Shown piece by piece: positions 13,408 through 21,782 of a stretch of DNA of 34,093 nt; the stretch's first letter is position 1; each line of letters starts with the position of its first letter. Position numbers and translations under genes: made by a program. The notes beneath the pieces are model-generated. The model made no database searches. It was not told where the DNA came from and worked only from the letters and a program-made list of their open reading frames with translations. The DNA is from a virus: IMG/VR virus record IMGVR_UViG_3300025162_000118, positions 1 through 34,093 of that record; one strand, 5' to 3'.

Positions 13408-16400
13408 ATGCAAATACTTGATCCTGGTTCAAAATTTCTTTCCCAATTAGTCCATTACCGTACATATGCAGCAACTCAGCCTGATGGGACAAAAGAAAAT
13501 AAAGAACAAATGTTCCGGCGTGTCGAAGCTATGCACCTCAAAAAATATCCACAACTGGATTACGAAATTAAAGAATCATTCGATGCCGTGATGGAAGGAT
13601 TAGCCTTGCCCTCCATGCGGTCATGCCAATTTGCCGGTAATGCAATCGAAAGGGAAAATACTCGTATCTACAATTGCTTTGGGGCAGAAACTGAATTTTT
13701 AACACCCGAAGGAATTAAAAAATTCTCTGATTGTCGTAATGGAGAAGAAATAACAGTTTTAGCTTCAGGCCATCAATGGAAACCAGCCGTTGTTCGTTCA
13801 TTTGGCGAACAATTATTATACAAACTAACCATACGTAGGGGAAGATCCGAACAAATTATTTTTACGACCGCAGATCATAACTGGTATCGATATAAAAAAA
13901 TCCATAAGGACGGTCCAAAACAGCGAGAAATTGTTTCCACCTTAAGCCTTCAAAAAGGTGATATTCTTCCCACAAATCGACTTACGATTGAAGAACAAAA
14001 GAGAGATATGCATTGGTCTGTTTGTAATATAGAAAAAACAGACCGTATTGAACAAGTATGGTGTGTCACTGAACCTCAAACCTCATCTTTTACATTAGGA
14101 TGCGGAGTTTTGACGGGAAATTGTTCATTTTTGCCAATAAATTCAATAACTTCTATAAGTGAATTGTTTTTTATTCTTTGTTGCGGTGCTGGTGTGGGAT
14201 TAAGTGTAGAGAAAATAAACACTAACAAAATAGACGAAATATCAATTGGATATGATGCTTGGTTCGTCGTTCCTGACTCAAAAGAAGGTTGGGCAGATTC
14301 TGTTAAAAAACTGATCATGAATCCAAAAACTCAATTCGATTATTCTTTGGTTAGGCCAGAAGGGTCGGCTTTATCAACTGGCGGTACTAGCTCAGGTCCA
14401 TCGCCTTTGAAACATTGTCATGAAAAAATTAGAACTATTCTATATAATGCAAGAAATAGAAGACTAGAACCTATTGAATGCGCCGATATATGCTGCTTAA
14501 TTGCCGACTGTGTGGTCGTTGGTTCCGTTCGAAGAAGTGCATTATTAATCATGTTTGATAATGATGACGAGGCTATGTTATGTTATAAATCTGGAGAATG
14601 GTATTTACACTCTCCTCATCGAGCTAGGGCTAATATATCTGCAACTATTTTTAGAAAAGACACAAAAGCTAAACAGTCTTTTAATAGAATATTGAACCAT
14701 TGTTTCGAGAGTGGAAGCGGTGAACCTGGAATAATATGGACTAACGCTCCTAGCAGTGGATGGGGCTTAAATCCATGCCTCTCTGGAGATACATTAGTGG
14801 CAGTAGCGGATGGAAGAAATGCGGTTCCTATTAAAGATTTGATAGGAACAACTTATCCAGTATATGCTATAAAAAAAGGATCTGTTGTTATAAAACAATC
14901 GATAAAAACATGGAAAACAAGAGAAAATGCTGAGATATGGGAATTAACACTTGATGATAATTCAGTTTTAAAAGCCACTCCTGATCATAAAATTATGCTT
15001 AGAGATGGGACTTATAAAGAATTAAAAGACTTAATCGTCGGTGACAGTTTAATGCCATTTAATTCTTTTGTCGATAAAGATAAATACCGTCAAATAGCAA
15101 CAAACAAAGGCAAAGGTAAGTTTCAATATAGAATGATTGCTAAATATTTTAATATTAAAAAAAGCAACCAAGATGTACATCATATAGATAGGAATAGTTT
15201 CAATGATAGTCCTAGTAATTTAATGCCAATGAATAGAAAAGAACACGCTGAATTGCATGGGAAATTTCATACTGGAACAAATAATAGCATTTTTAAAATT
15301 AAAGATAAAGAAAAATGGAGACAACGTCTTAGTGAAAATAAAATAGGATTAAACAATAATAAAGCTTATGAAATAGACAACGCAGCCCTTTTTCTGAAAG
15401 CCATTGAAGAGACTAAAAGAGTAAATCGAAACTTACGCATAGGAGACTGGTTAATATATGCAAAAGAAAATCACTTACCTAGAAAATTTTCAAGTTACCG
15501 AAAAAACGAATTAGGAACCATAAGTGAAATGTTAATGAAAGCTGCTATTGAGGCAAATGTACCTATAACTAGCAAACGAATCCGAAGAGTTCCTATAAAA
15601 GCAAAAAAAATAAAAATTCCTCTAAGCAGACAAGAAATATATGACAGACAATTAATGTCTTTTGCCAAAAAAAAGGCAATAATAAAAAACCAACAGATCG
15701 ATATTTACTTAACACTTAAGCTTGAACTCAACCGAAAACCACAAAAAAAAGAGTGGGTCGAATCATGCAAACAAAAGAACACATCATATGAAATTAGCAG
15801 AAAATCAAGCCCTTTTAAAAACTGGAATGAATTAATAAAAGCTTCCGATATACATAATCATAGAGTTAAGTCTATTAAATTCCTGTGTTATGATGACGTT
15901 TATGATATGACAGTGGAGGAAGTTCATAATTTTGGAGTAATTACTAGTAAAGAAGATGATTCGGCAGTAGTATCTTCTGGTATATTTATCCGAAACTGCG
16001 TTGAAGCATCACTTAGGGATTTCGAATTCTGCAATTTAACATCAACTAATGCCGCAGCTTGTGATAATCTTGAAACATTTTTAAGAGCAGTCAAGGCAGC
16101 AACAACAATAGGGACACTCCAGGCCGGATATGACAAATTAGGCTATTTACGTCCCGAATGGCGCAAAAACATCCAAGAGTCTCGACTTCTAGGTGTCTCC
16201 ATGACTGGAATAGCAGAAGCATGGGATCTATTAACCTCTGATGTTTTGCTTGCAGGCTCAGACCAAATAAACAAAATCAATACTGAAATAGCGGCTAAAA
16301 TCGGGATTAACCCAGCGGCGAGGAAAGGGTGTGTCAAACCGGAAGGGACAGGCAGTGCAGCCCTTGGAGTCTCATCAGGAATTACAGCACATAAGGATGA

Positions 16401-16926
16401 ATACTTCTGGCGCAGGGTGAGAATGGATAAAAATCATCCCTTGTCTGTCTATTTGTCCCTGATGTTACCTGCAATATTTGTCGAGCAAGATGTAATGAAT
16501 CCAAATAATATTGTAGTCAATGTTCCGATTGCTAAGCCAGGATCGCTCACCACAGTTAAGGAAAGTGCAATAGGACTGCTAGAAAGGGAAAAGCGAATCT
16601 ACCAGAACTGGATTTTACCGAGTCACACTTCAGGATTAAACACACATAACGTTTCTATCACTGTCAATTATAAAGAACACGAAAAAGAAGACATACGAGA
16701 ATGGATGTGGAAGAACAGACAATACTATTCTGGCATCGCGCTTTTTCCTGAACTCACTACCATATATCCTCAACTTCCCTTCGAGTCTATGCCTAAAGAA
16801 AAGTATGAGGAAGTCATTAAAGAGCTGCCAGATTTGGATTTATCCATCATTAACTATACTGAGATTGAAGACGACCGTAAACAAGAGGCAGCGTGCGCAG
16901 GAAGTGGCTGTGAATGGGGACAGTAA
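13408..16926 (+). CDS. nrdJ: Class II (B12-dependent) ribonucleotide reductase with two inteins, 1172 aa precursor
   Basis: Makes deoxyribonucleotides from ribonucleotides using adenosylcobalamin. After removal of both inteins (149 and 407 residues) the exteins total 616 residues, somewhat shorter than the 739-residue Lactobacillus enzyme. Catalytic residues are in place: the joined GLNP-CVE has the radical cysteine (Cys864) and Glu866; Cys875, 11 residues on, and Cys239 are the redox pair; Cys1163 and Cys1168 (CAGSGC) form the C-terminal shuttle pair. KPEGTGSAALGVSSG (977-991) is the phosphate-binding region. No small subunit gene is nearby, as expected for class II. The thioredoxin-like gene at 17912 could reduce it. 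Confidence 0.9.
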   Translation: MQILDPGSKFLSQLVHYRTYAATQPDGTKENKEQMFRRVEAMHLKKYPQLDYEIKESFDAVMEGLALPSMRSCQFAGNAIERENTRIYNCFGAETEFLTPEGIKKFSDCRNGEEITVLASGHQWKPAVVRSFGEQLLYKLTIRRGRSEQIIFTTADHNWYRYKKIHKDGPKQREIVSTLSLQKGDILPTNRLTIEEQKRDMHWSVCNIEKTDRIEQVWCVTEPQTSSFTLGCGVLTGNCSFLPINSITSISELFFILCCGAGVGLSVEKINTNKIDEISIGYDAWFVVPDSKEGWADSVKKLIMNPKTQFDYSLVRPEGSALSTGGTSSGPSPLKHCHEKIRTILYNARNRRLEPIECADICCLIADCVVVGSVRRSALLIMFDNDDEAMLCYKSGEWYLHSPHRARANISATIFRKDTKAKQSFNRILNHCFESGSGEPGIIWTNAPSSGWGLNPCLSGDTLVAVADGRNAVPIKDLIGTTYPVYAIKKGSVVIKQSIKTWKTRENAEIWELTLDDNSVLKATPDHKIMLRDGTYKELKDLIVGDSLMPFNSFVDKDKYRQIATNKGKGKFQYRMIAKYFNIKKSNQDVHHIDRNSFNDSPSNLMPMNRKEHAELHGKFHTGTNNSIFKIKDKEKWRQRLSENKIGLNNNKAYEIDNAALFLKAIEETKRVNRNLRIGDWLIYAKENHLPRKFSSYRKNELGTISEMLMKAAIEANVPITSKRIRRVPIKAKKIKIPLSRQEIYDRQLMSFAKKKAIIKNQQIDIYLTLKLELNRKPQKKEWVESCKQKNTSYEISRKSSPFKNWNELIKASDIHNHRVKSIKFLCYDDVYDMTVEEVHNFGVITSKEDDSAVVSSGIFIRNCVEASLRDFEFCNLTSTNAAACDNLETFLRAVKAATTIGTLQAGYDKLGYLRPEWRKNIQESRLLGVSMTGIAEAWDLLTSDVLLAGSDQINKINTEIAAKIGINPAARKGCVKPEGTGSAALGVSSGITAHKDEYFWRRVRMDKNHPLSVYLSLMLPAIFVEQDVMNPNNIVVNVPIAKPGSLTTVKESAIGLLEREKRIYQNWILPSHTSGLNTHNVSITVNYKEHEKEDIREWMWKNRQYYSGIALFPELTTIYPQLPFESMPKEKYEEVIKELPDLDLSIINYTEIEDDRKQEAACAGSGCEWGQ
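13675..14121 (+). other. Mini-intein in the ribonucleotide reductase, 149 aa
   Basis: It begins CFGAETEFLT (block A, Cys90) and contains TTADHNWY (block B, with the conserved Thr and His), VWCVTEPQTSSFTL (block F) and GVLTGN followed by Cys239 (block G). No endonuclease domain is present. The penultimate residue is Gly, where most inteins have His, so C-terminal cleavage relies on another group. The +1 Cys is one of the redox-active cysteines of the enzyme. Confidence 0.88.
14776..15996 (+). other. Large intein with HNH endonuclease, 407 aa
   Basis: It begins CLSGDTLVAV (block A, Cys457), with ATPDHKIML (block B), DVYDMTVEEVHNFGV (block F) and SSGIFIRN before Cys864 (block G). Between them an HNH homing endonuclease motif is seen (VHHIDRNSFNDSPSNLMPMN, then KEHAELHGKFH, residues 590-621), followed by a lysine-rich DNA-binding region (about 625-815). 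The penultimate residue is Arg instead of His. The insertion point is immediately before the thiyl-radical cysteine, so unspliced enzyme must be dead. Confidence 0.9.
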
Positions 16927-16938
16927 CAGAGAAAAAAA

Positions 16939-16967
16939 TTGACTAACTGTCTTTTTAAGTTTAAAGT
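16939..16967 (+). promoter_or_regulatory. Sigma-70-like promoter
   Basis: TTGACT, 17 bp, TAAAGT in the gap between the ribonucleotide reductase and the gene at 17002, which starts 35 bases downstream. Confidence 0.5.
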
Positions 16968-17001
16968 GAATCATCACAATCTCATCATCTAAGAGGTTTT
17001 T

Positions 17002-17304
17002 ATGAATAGACCAGCCTATGCGGTTTTGCAAGCTATGACCAAGACATTCAGTTACGGCAATTATGTCAGAGTTAAGCTAGAAAATGTACCTGTTCTGTCT
17101 GGCGTGACTCACCATGGCTTACCTATATCGGTAAAGATTGACAACAACCCATCCATTCCTTTGAGTAAAAGACAGCTAAACGATATTGCCTCAGTTTTGA
17201 AATTTGATGATACGACAAAATTGGTTGTGCAAATGCTGGAAAAAAACATCATTCACGGTGATGAGATGACCAGAAATACTTTGATTAAGCTGTTTGAAAA
17301 TTGA
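17002..17304 (+). CDS. Hypothetical protein, 100 aa
   Basis: Not recognised. It starts MNRPAYAVLQAMTKTFSYGN behind AAGAGG. The first half is beta-rich (YVRVKLENVPVLSGVTHHG), the second helical with an ISVKIDNNPSIPLSKRQLND junction. No signal or membrane segment. It follows the ribonucleotide reductase on the same strand but has its own candidate promoter, so the two need not act together. Confidence 0.6.
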   Translation: MNRPAYAVLQAMTKTFSYGNYVRVKLENVPVLSGVTHHGLPISVKIDNNPSIPLSKRQLNDIASVLKFDDTTKLVVQMLEKNIIHGDEMTRNTLIKLFEN

Positions 17305-17328
17305 CATATTCAAAAAAAATGCTAAACT
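17301..17328 (+). promoter_or_regulatory. Sigma-70-like promoter
   Basis: A perfect TTGACA at 17301-17306, which includes the stop codon of the preceding gene, 16 bp, then TAAACT at 17323-17328. The ATG at 17366 lies 38 bases downstream with AGGAGG in between, which supports both the promoter and that start. Confidence 0.6.
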
Positions 17329-17365
17329 ACAAATCCGTTATTTGTTTTTTAGGAGGTATGTTTTT

Positions 17366-17596
17366 ATGTTATCGGCAACTTTATTAGCTGTATCATCAAT
17401 AAGTTTAATCGGAATCTGTGGCGAGTCTCAAAACATGGCACCAGCTTGTTATACCAATATTCAAGAATGTCTTAAACAAGAAGAGAGTGTCCGTGAAACA
17501 GATGAAGCCTTCGCTGTTTGTTCAGAATTGGCTGAGCAGAATGATTGGTGGAAACAGTCCCAACAACAACAACAGACTAGTCCATCTCGAAATTGA
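17366..17596 (+). CDS. Small exported Cys-containing protein, 76 aa
   Basis: The N-terminus MLSATLLAVSSISLIGICGE is a hydrophobic signal-like segment; the mature part has three cysteines in a short span (MAPACYTNIQECLKQEE and AFAVCSE) and ends in a Gln-rich tail. AGGAGG lies nine bases before the ATG. A lipobox is not convincing (LIGIC). It is probably a small periplasmic protein. The 3' end overlaps the converging zinc-ribbon gene by 20 bases. Function unknown. Confidence 0.6.
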   Translation: MLSATLLAVSSISLIGICGESQNMAPACYTNIQECLKQEESVRETDEAFAVCSELAEQNDWWKQSQQQQQTSPSRN

Positions 17597-17861
17597 AATG
17601 CAAAATTGGTCCTATGGTACAGCCAGAAGGACAATCACCCTCAACAGACTCTCTAAAATTCTTATAGGGATTACCACACGTCCCACATTCTAAATAAGTC
17701 TCTAAGGACGCTTTGTGGTTGCCATACATTTCACGAGATTCTGGTGTCATTAATTCCCAGTATTGATTAAACTTTTCCACTTCAGCTTTGGCAAAATCAG
17801 CAGAAACTCCCATATGGACCCAGCCACAATTATTGCAGGTCACAAATTTCATGAAAGTCAT
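17577..17861 (-). CDS. Zinc-ribbon protein, 94 aa
   Basis: Two Cys pairs (VTCNNCGWVHMG near the N-terminus and LECGTCGNPYKNF near the C-terminus), about 50 residues apart, with a further CPSGC, form a likely zinc ribbon; the helical centre (EVEKFNQYWELMTPESREMY) separates them. I recall similar small proteins in proteobacteria with no known function. The start MTFMKFVTCNNC at 17861 has AGGA six bases upstream; an upstream ATG at 17927 would overlap the thioredoxin gene by 16 bases. It ends the minus-strand tail module. Confidence 0.65.
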   Translation of the reverse strand: MTFMKFVTCNNCGWVHMGVSADFAKAEVEKFNQYWELMTPESREMYGNHKASLETYLECGTCGNPYKNFRESVEGDCPSGCTIGPILHFNFEMD

Positions 17862-17911
17862 GTCATTCCTTTTCGCTCTTTTGAAAAAATAAGGTTTGTA
17901 CATTGGATGGA

Positions 17912-18172
17912 TTATTTGAGTGAACATAAAGTCTCTCTCAGTTTGTTTAGGTATAAGTCTTTGCCTCCAAGTAAAGCTTTAGACTCACCATCCAGGAAAA
18001 ACTCAACCATTGGAGCTTTGGCAATATGGGGAAAGTCTTCTTTTTTATAGTCATTCAATAAGATTTCATCGTGATCCACACCAGTCTCTTCAATGAATTT
18101 ATCCCATGTTGGCTTCAAAATCCTACATGGACCGCAATTTAAAAGACTGTATTTCACTACACGAATGGTCAT
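17912..18172 (-). CDS. Thioredoxin-like protein, 86 aa
   Basis: The active-site motif Cys13-Gly-Pro-Cys16 (LNCGPCRILKPTW) and a cis-proline at about 54 (KAPMVEFFLDGES) mark a short thioredoxin fold, close in size to phage thioredoxin/glutaredoxin proteins such as T4 NrdC. It would donate electrons to disulfides; the obvious partner in this genome is the class II ribonucleotide reductase, although the gene sits at the end of the tail operon on the other strand. The start overlaps the stop of the gene before it (ATGA). Confidence 0.8.
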   Translation of the reverse strand: MTIRVVKYSLLNCGPCRILKPTWDKFIEETGVDHDEILLNDYKKEDFPHIAKAPMVEFFLDGESKALLGGKDLYLNKLRETLCSLK

Positions 18173-18525
18173 TTTTTCTTGTCTTCTTTCTCTTTAGGCT
18201 TCTTTGCATTCACATCGGCTTGTTGTGCTGCCCTTAGTTCTGTCGCCAAGGCAATGATGGGCTCGGCATCTTTAAGTTCTGTCCCATCCTCACCCCACCA
18301 GTCTGGTTTTTTAAGGATATGGGTATTCAGATTGGAAAGCAATGAAAGAAGGTAATAAATATCATCAGTTTCTAAAATATCTTTGAGCGTTTTATGACGG
18401 ATTTTACCTGCCTCAGCCCTGTCTTTAAGCATTAAAAACAGCTTAACTTCAAAATTACCAACATAACGTTGGCCTGTTACTTCACCAATACAATCAATAT
18501 CCAAAAATCTAATCTCGCTTGTCAT
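18169..18525 (-). CDS. Hypothetical protein, possible tail assembly chaperone, 118 aa
   Basis: Not recognised by motif. It is acidic to neutral in the body with a Lys-rich tail (AKKPKEKEDKKK). The N-terminal part (MTSEIRFLDIDCIGEVTGQR) is beta-rich, then a helical region follows. Position after the tube-like genes is where tail assembly chaperones usually lie. It is coupled by ATGA to the thioredoxin-like gene. The functional call is by position only. Confidence 0.4.
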   Translation of the reverse strand: MTSEIRFLDIDCIGEVTGQRYVGNFEVKLFLMLKDRAEAGKIRHKTLKDILETDDIYYLLSLLSNLNTHILKKPDWWGEDGTELKDAEPIIALATELRAAQQADVNAKKPKEKEDKKK

Positions 18526-18587
18526 CTAAAATTTTCTCCAAATCTACATTAAATATTATGAATTCCGATGCTCATAGTCTAACTCCC

Positions 18588-19034
18588 CTATTTGACCGCA
18601 GCAAACCCACCATGCATAAATGCCGATCCCTTGGTCTTAATAAAGTCTTGTTCCTCAGCAGTGAATTGGTCTGGGACTGGCAATTCTTCAACTTCCCCAT
18701 CTTCTTCAGCCATTAAATCACCAAAGGCATCCTGGGCTTCATTAACATTCTCAGCTATTGTTTCTGAGGTTTTCTTTTCGTTATCTTTTTTGCTTTCACT
18801 GATAATCATGACTTCTAAGACTAAATCATCTAGGGTAAGATCATCAAAAAAAGAAGAGTGAAATGGAATATTAAAATGAGAGGAAATCAAATATTTCATT
18901 CGGTCAACAATAGCCTGTTCATTTTCTAATTCACCCGATACAATCTGTTTGGCACGCTCTATGCCCCGCTGGATTCGTTCTTTGAAAAATGGTTCCTGTG
19001 AGATCAATGTTGCATAAATCTGTTCAATATTCAC
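18588..19034 (-). CDS. Hypothetical acidic protein, possible tail assembly chaperone, 148 aa
   Basis: It starts at a GTG directly after the stop of the third tube-like gene (TAA-GTG), so translation is coupled. The first 80 residues are helical (MNIEQIYATLISQEPFFKER), the rest is strongly acidic and probably disordered (DLMAEEDGEVEELPVPDQF). Tail assembly chaperones are commonly encoded right after the tube gene and are often made as a pair, which would fit this gene and the next, but I see no shared sequence or slippery site. Confidence 0.42.
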   Translation of the reverse strand: MNIEQIYATLISQEPFFKERIQRGIERAKQIVSGELENEQAIVDRMKYLISSHFNIPFHSSFFDDLTLDDLVLEVMIISESKKDNEKKTSETIAENVNEAQDAFGDLMAEEDGEVEELPVPDQFTAEEQDFIKTKGSAFMHGGFAAVK

Positions 19035-19664
19035 TTACAATCCAACTCCACTTAGACTTTTCTGAATACCTTTGAGTCCACTGCTGATACCACTAAGAAA
19101 ACCTTTATCAGAATAAGGTTTAAATTCTTGATATGCCCATTGCTGATACGCCACACCGGTAAAGGTTGCAGATTGTGTTGTCATTTGGCCTCGAGATATC
19201 TGACCCGTTATTCCAGTAAACATTCCTTTTGCATATAATAATGTATTACCATTTGCGTCCTGTAATAACAACTCCACATAGGGCTGGTGAATAAAAGACT
19301 GCATAGTATGGAAAAGTCCGTTCGCTTCTGCCGAATCATCAGGATGAACAAACCGTCTCAATGTTCCTGAAATTTTAATTTGACCAATCGCTACGTCCCA
19401 AGGAAGATTGGTATCTATCGTTCGAATCTCTTCTGTTTCTGCGGTAATAGTGTAATTAAAATCCATCGCCAGAATTAATGGCTTGCCACCTATCTGAATA
19501 AACGTCCTTCCACCTGATGATAATTCTGGGACTGTTGGCACTGCTCCCAAAAAACCGGCCTTCGAAGCAGATTGAACTAGGTTAAGCTGTGTACCTATAT
19601 TTTGAACAGCTTGTAAAGATTTCGCACTATTCTTGGCATTATTTTCAAATTGTTTTAGAGTCAT
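19035..19664 (-). CDS. Tail-tube-like structural protein C, 209 aa
   Basis: The central part looks like a tube-type beta-barrel: a repeated strand pattern through GKPLILAMDFNYTITAETEE, IGQIKISGTLRRFVHPDDSA and YVELLLQDANGNTLLYAKGM, then FTGITGQISRGQMTTQSATF. Tube and tube-initiator proteins show such alternating strands with a long loop. The N-terminal 45 residues are helical and the C-terminus is Gly/Ser-rich. It is third in a row of three structurally similar genes. It could be the main tube or a tube-baseplate adaptor. Confidence 0.6.
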   Translation of the reverse strand: MTLKQFENNAKNSAKSLQAVQNIGTQLNLVQSASKAGFLGAVPTVPELSSGGRTFIQIGGKPLILAMDFNYTITAETEEIRTIDTNLPWDVAIGQIKISGTLRRFVHPDDSAEANGLFHTMQSFIHQPYVELLLQDANGNTLLYAKGMFTGITGQISRGQMTTQSATFTGVAYQQWAYQEFKPYSDKGFLSGISSGLKGIQKSLSGVGL

Positions 19665-19715
19665 AGACTACCACCATTTTGGTTAAGTTATACATTAATG
19701 GTAGCATTTTAGATA

Positions 19716-20468
19716 TTAGATAGATCCCTCTTGAATTACATTGTCAAATACTTCCGAGCTGTGAATTGCCAGAAGGCCCATCACATTTATAGGTTCGTTT
19801 AGCAGTTGTCCTTGAGCTATATTGACACTTCGTCCTGTTAAACGGCAATCCTTAACGGTCATAAATGGAGCTAAATCGTTAATCACACTAATTTTTGATG
19901 GATTATCTTTTATTAATGTTGATTGGTTTTCAAGCAAGCTTAATTGATCTCCACTTCCACTAATATTCAAATAGATTTTAATATCAAAAGTCTCAGAAGT
20001 AAGAATGTTCAAAGCATCAAGATGTTTAAAGATACCAGCCTGTTCAATGATTGAGTTAGACGGATCGAGCTTAATAACATCGGATGTAGTCGTAGAACTT
20101 CCCGATGTATTCGTTACTTTATCGCTAGAAAATGAATAGGTATCCACACTATTCCTTATCGTATTTGAATCAACAAAATTATCATTTCCTGAAGAACTAT
20201 AATAATCTTTTGCTGCCTTTACCCTTGCGTTTCTTGTGGATTGTTTTTGTAATTTTATAATCTGAAGAGTTGCATTTACCGGCATATACTGAACTGGCTC
20301 ATAAGAAACAGGCGTAAATGATCCACAAACCTGAATTGGAACTACATTTACAGATACCCTTAAGCTCATACCAATTGCATAAGCTAACCGATTAAACTTT
20401 CCAGAAGAATCTTCTATTCCAAGAATCATTCTAGGAGCACTTACAAATAAAGGACGTTTACCCGACAT
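19716..20468 (-). CDS. Tail-tube-like structural protein B, 250 aa
   Basis: Shares its end pattern with protein A: FMTVKDCRLTGRSVNIAQGQ then LLNEPINVMGLLAI here, against FKFVDCRFTDYSFDFAPGQL LFENLNYV there. A Ser/Thr/Asn-rich loop at about 88-130 (SSSGNDNFVDSNTIRNSVDT onward) interrupts the fold and should be exposed. It begins MSGKRPLFVSAPRMILGIED. It is probably a virion protein of the tail tube type that arose by duplication. Confidence 0.6.
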   Translation of the reverse strand: MSGKRPLFVSAPRMILGIEDSSGKFNRLAYAIGMSLRVSVNVVPIQVCGSFTPVSYEPVQYMPVNATLQIIKLQKQSTRNARVKAAKDYYSSSGNDNFVDSNTIRNSVDTYSFSSDKVTNTSGSSTTTSDVIKLDPSNSIIEQAGIFKHLDALNILTSETFDIKIYLNISGSGDQLSLLENQSTLIKDNPSKISVINDLAPFMTVKDCRLTGRSVNIAQGQLLNEPINVMGLLAIHSSEVFDNVIQEGSI

Positions 20469-20480
20469 ACTTATCTCCTA

Positions 20481-21056
20481 TTAAAATGTTTCTTGAATTT
20501 GAGAACAAACATAATTAAGATTTTCAAATAACAACTGGCCTGGCGCAAAGTCAAAAGAATAATCCGTAAACCTACAATCTACAAATTTAAATAAAAAATC
20601 AAGTCCGGTTAAAGCATCGGATATTGACTTTATAGTACCATCTTTTTCAAAAATCGCATTCGTTCCTCTTTCATATACATCAATGTCAAATGTAGCTGAC
20701 AAAAGCAAACCAATAGGATTAAAAGCTTTTGTATCCAATAAGGAATTACCAAAAGTATTTGCTAATGTGGTGTCCGCGTCAACTTTTAAATTATGAGGGA
20801 ATACCGTATTAGAGCCATTCGCTTGTGTTCTAATAGCGCCCATTAAACGACTATCCCATCGAACAATTCTAATAGATCCTGATGCCGTTATATAAGTAGG
20901 TTCTAATGCACTAAAACCCATGGACCCTAATCCGCCAACGGGAATTACGGTTGCATTTTGATTAAAAGATACAGATTGGCAATATGCGAACTGAACTTTT
21001 CCGATCCTTATTACAAGCAATCCTCCGCTTACAAATGAAGCTATTTTACCTGCCAT
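20481..21056 (-). CDS. Tail-tube-like structural protein A, 191 aa
   Basis: First gene of the minus-strand tail module. Beta-rich: LLVIRIGKVQFAYCQSVSFN (14-33), PTYITASGSIRIVRWDSRLM (53-72) and a C-terminal VDCRFTDYSFDFAPGQLLFE pattern shared with the next gene. This suggests a tube-type barrel where the last strands form the subunit contact. The start has AAAGGAG upstream. No obvious sigma-70 promoter; TATGAT (21084-21089, minus) lacks a good -35 box, so a phage-specific late promoter is likely. Confidence 0.6.
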   Translation of the reverse strand: MAGKIASFVSGGLLVIRIGKVQFAYCQSVSFNQNATVIPVGGLGSMGFSALEPTYITASGSIRIVRWDSRLMGAIRTQANGSNTVFPHNLKVDADTTLANTFGNSLLDTKAFNPIGLLLSATFDIDVYERGTNAIFEKDGTIKSISDALTGLDFLFKFVDCRFTDYSFDFAPGQLLFENLNYVCSQIQETF

Positions 21057-21109
21057 ATTTTCTCCTTTGTTTTTAACTAATTGATCATACCTTAAAGATT
21101 ATGAGCCTC

Positions 21110-21138
21110 TTGCTTATTTTTATGTTTCAATGTATTAT
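21110..21138 (+). promoter_or_regulatory. Sigma-70-like promoter of the SPFH operon
   Basis: TTGCTT at 21110-21115, 17 bp, TATTAT at 21133-21138, 29 bases before the ATG at 21168. It is divergent from the tail module. Confidence 0.6.
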
Positions 21139-21167
21139 TTAAGTTACAAACGGAGGTTACATCACCT

Positions 21168-21437
21168 ATGCCAGCCAAAATGGAAATCGAAGAATTTCTT
21201 AGACTCTATGGCTTATTAAAAAGGACAGACAGTTTGGACGAAATCACGTATGTAAATGCCAGCACCAAAGCCAGATTTATTGATCCTGAACTTGGGGAAT
21301 ATTGGGCTAAACCATCGGAAATCCTCTATGGCAGCGTGTTAGGACATCCAGCGAAACGAGGTAAGCGAGCTGCGGAAACCAGATTTAAAAACTTTGGAAC
21401 TAAAAAGTTAGGTGGAAGAAAAAAAAAAGGAGTGTAA
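21168..21437 (+). CDS. Hypothetical basic protein, 89 aa
   Basis: Not recognised. It starts MPAKMEIEEFLRLYGLLKRT; the C-terminal third is strongly basic (KRGKRAAETRFKNFGTKKLG and a final Lys/Arg run), suggesting nucleic-acid or membrane-surface binding. GGAGG lies 11 bases from the ATG, and a second ATG (codon 4) is possible. First gene of the SPFH operon; its stop is directly followed by the GTG of the next gene. Confidence 0.65.
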   Translation: MPAKMEIEEFLRLYGLLKRTDSLDEITYVNASTKARFIDPELGEYWAKPSEILYGSVLGHPAKRGKRAAETRFKNFGTKKLGGRKKKGV

Positions 21438-21782
21438 GTGAATAATCATCAACGTAAAGAAAAAAAAATAAAGAGACGACACTTAAGAAAAAGAAATTTT
21501 ATGGATGATAATTGTTGGGATATGAATGAAAATGCAGACTTTGGCGCACTAACAGAATTAATGAAAAACATGGACAAGACTGCATTTTTAAAAGATCATC
21601 CTGACTGTTATCTCTGTGAAAAACCGAGCAAAGAGATTGGCTATACTTTTACTCCATGCGGTAAACCTCTCACCTATACATTATGCGAATTCCATGCAAA
21701 CGAAGACAATATTTTTTCGTCTGAACGTGCAGTTACATTTAAACTTTTTGGTCTGGATGATTTATTTGAGGAGAGCTTATGA
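21438..21782 (+). CDS. Hypothetical zinc-binding protein, 114 aa
   Basis: The GTG start has AAGGAG upstream. The N-terminus is very basic (QRKEKKIKRRHLRKRN). Residues 57-86 hold Cys57-x2-Cys60, Cys74 and Cys83-x2-His86 (CYLCEKPSKEIGYTFTPCGK then CEFH), a likely treble-clef or zinc-finger site. The stop overlaps the ATG of the SPFH gene (ATGA), so the two are translated together. Role unknown. Confidence 0.65.
   Translation: MNNHQRKEKKIKRRHLRKRNFMDDNCWDMNENADFGALTELMKNMDKTAFLKDHPDCYLCEKPSKEIGYTFTPCGKPLTYTLCEFHANEDNIFSSERAVTFKLFGLDDLFEESL

Noticed and set aside
13408-16926. Class I ribonucleotide reductase large subunit
   Set aside because: No small subunit gene in the window, and the C-terminal CAGSGC pair and the 11-residue spacing of the two active-site cysteines fit the class II enzyme better.
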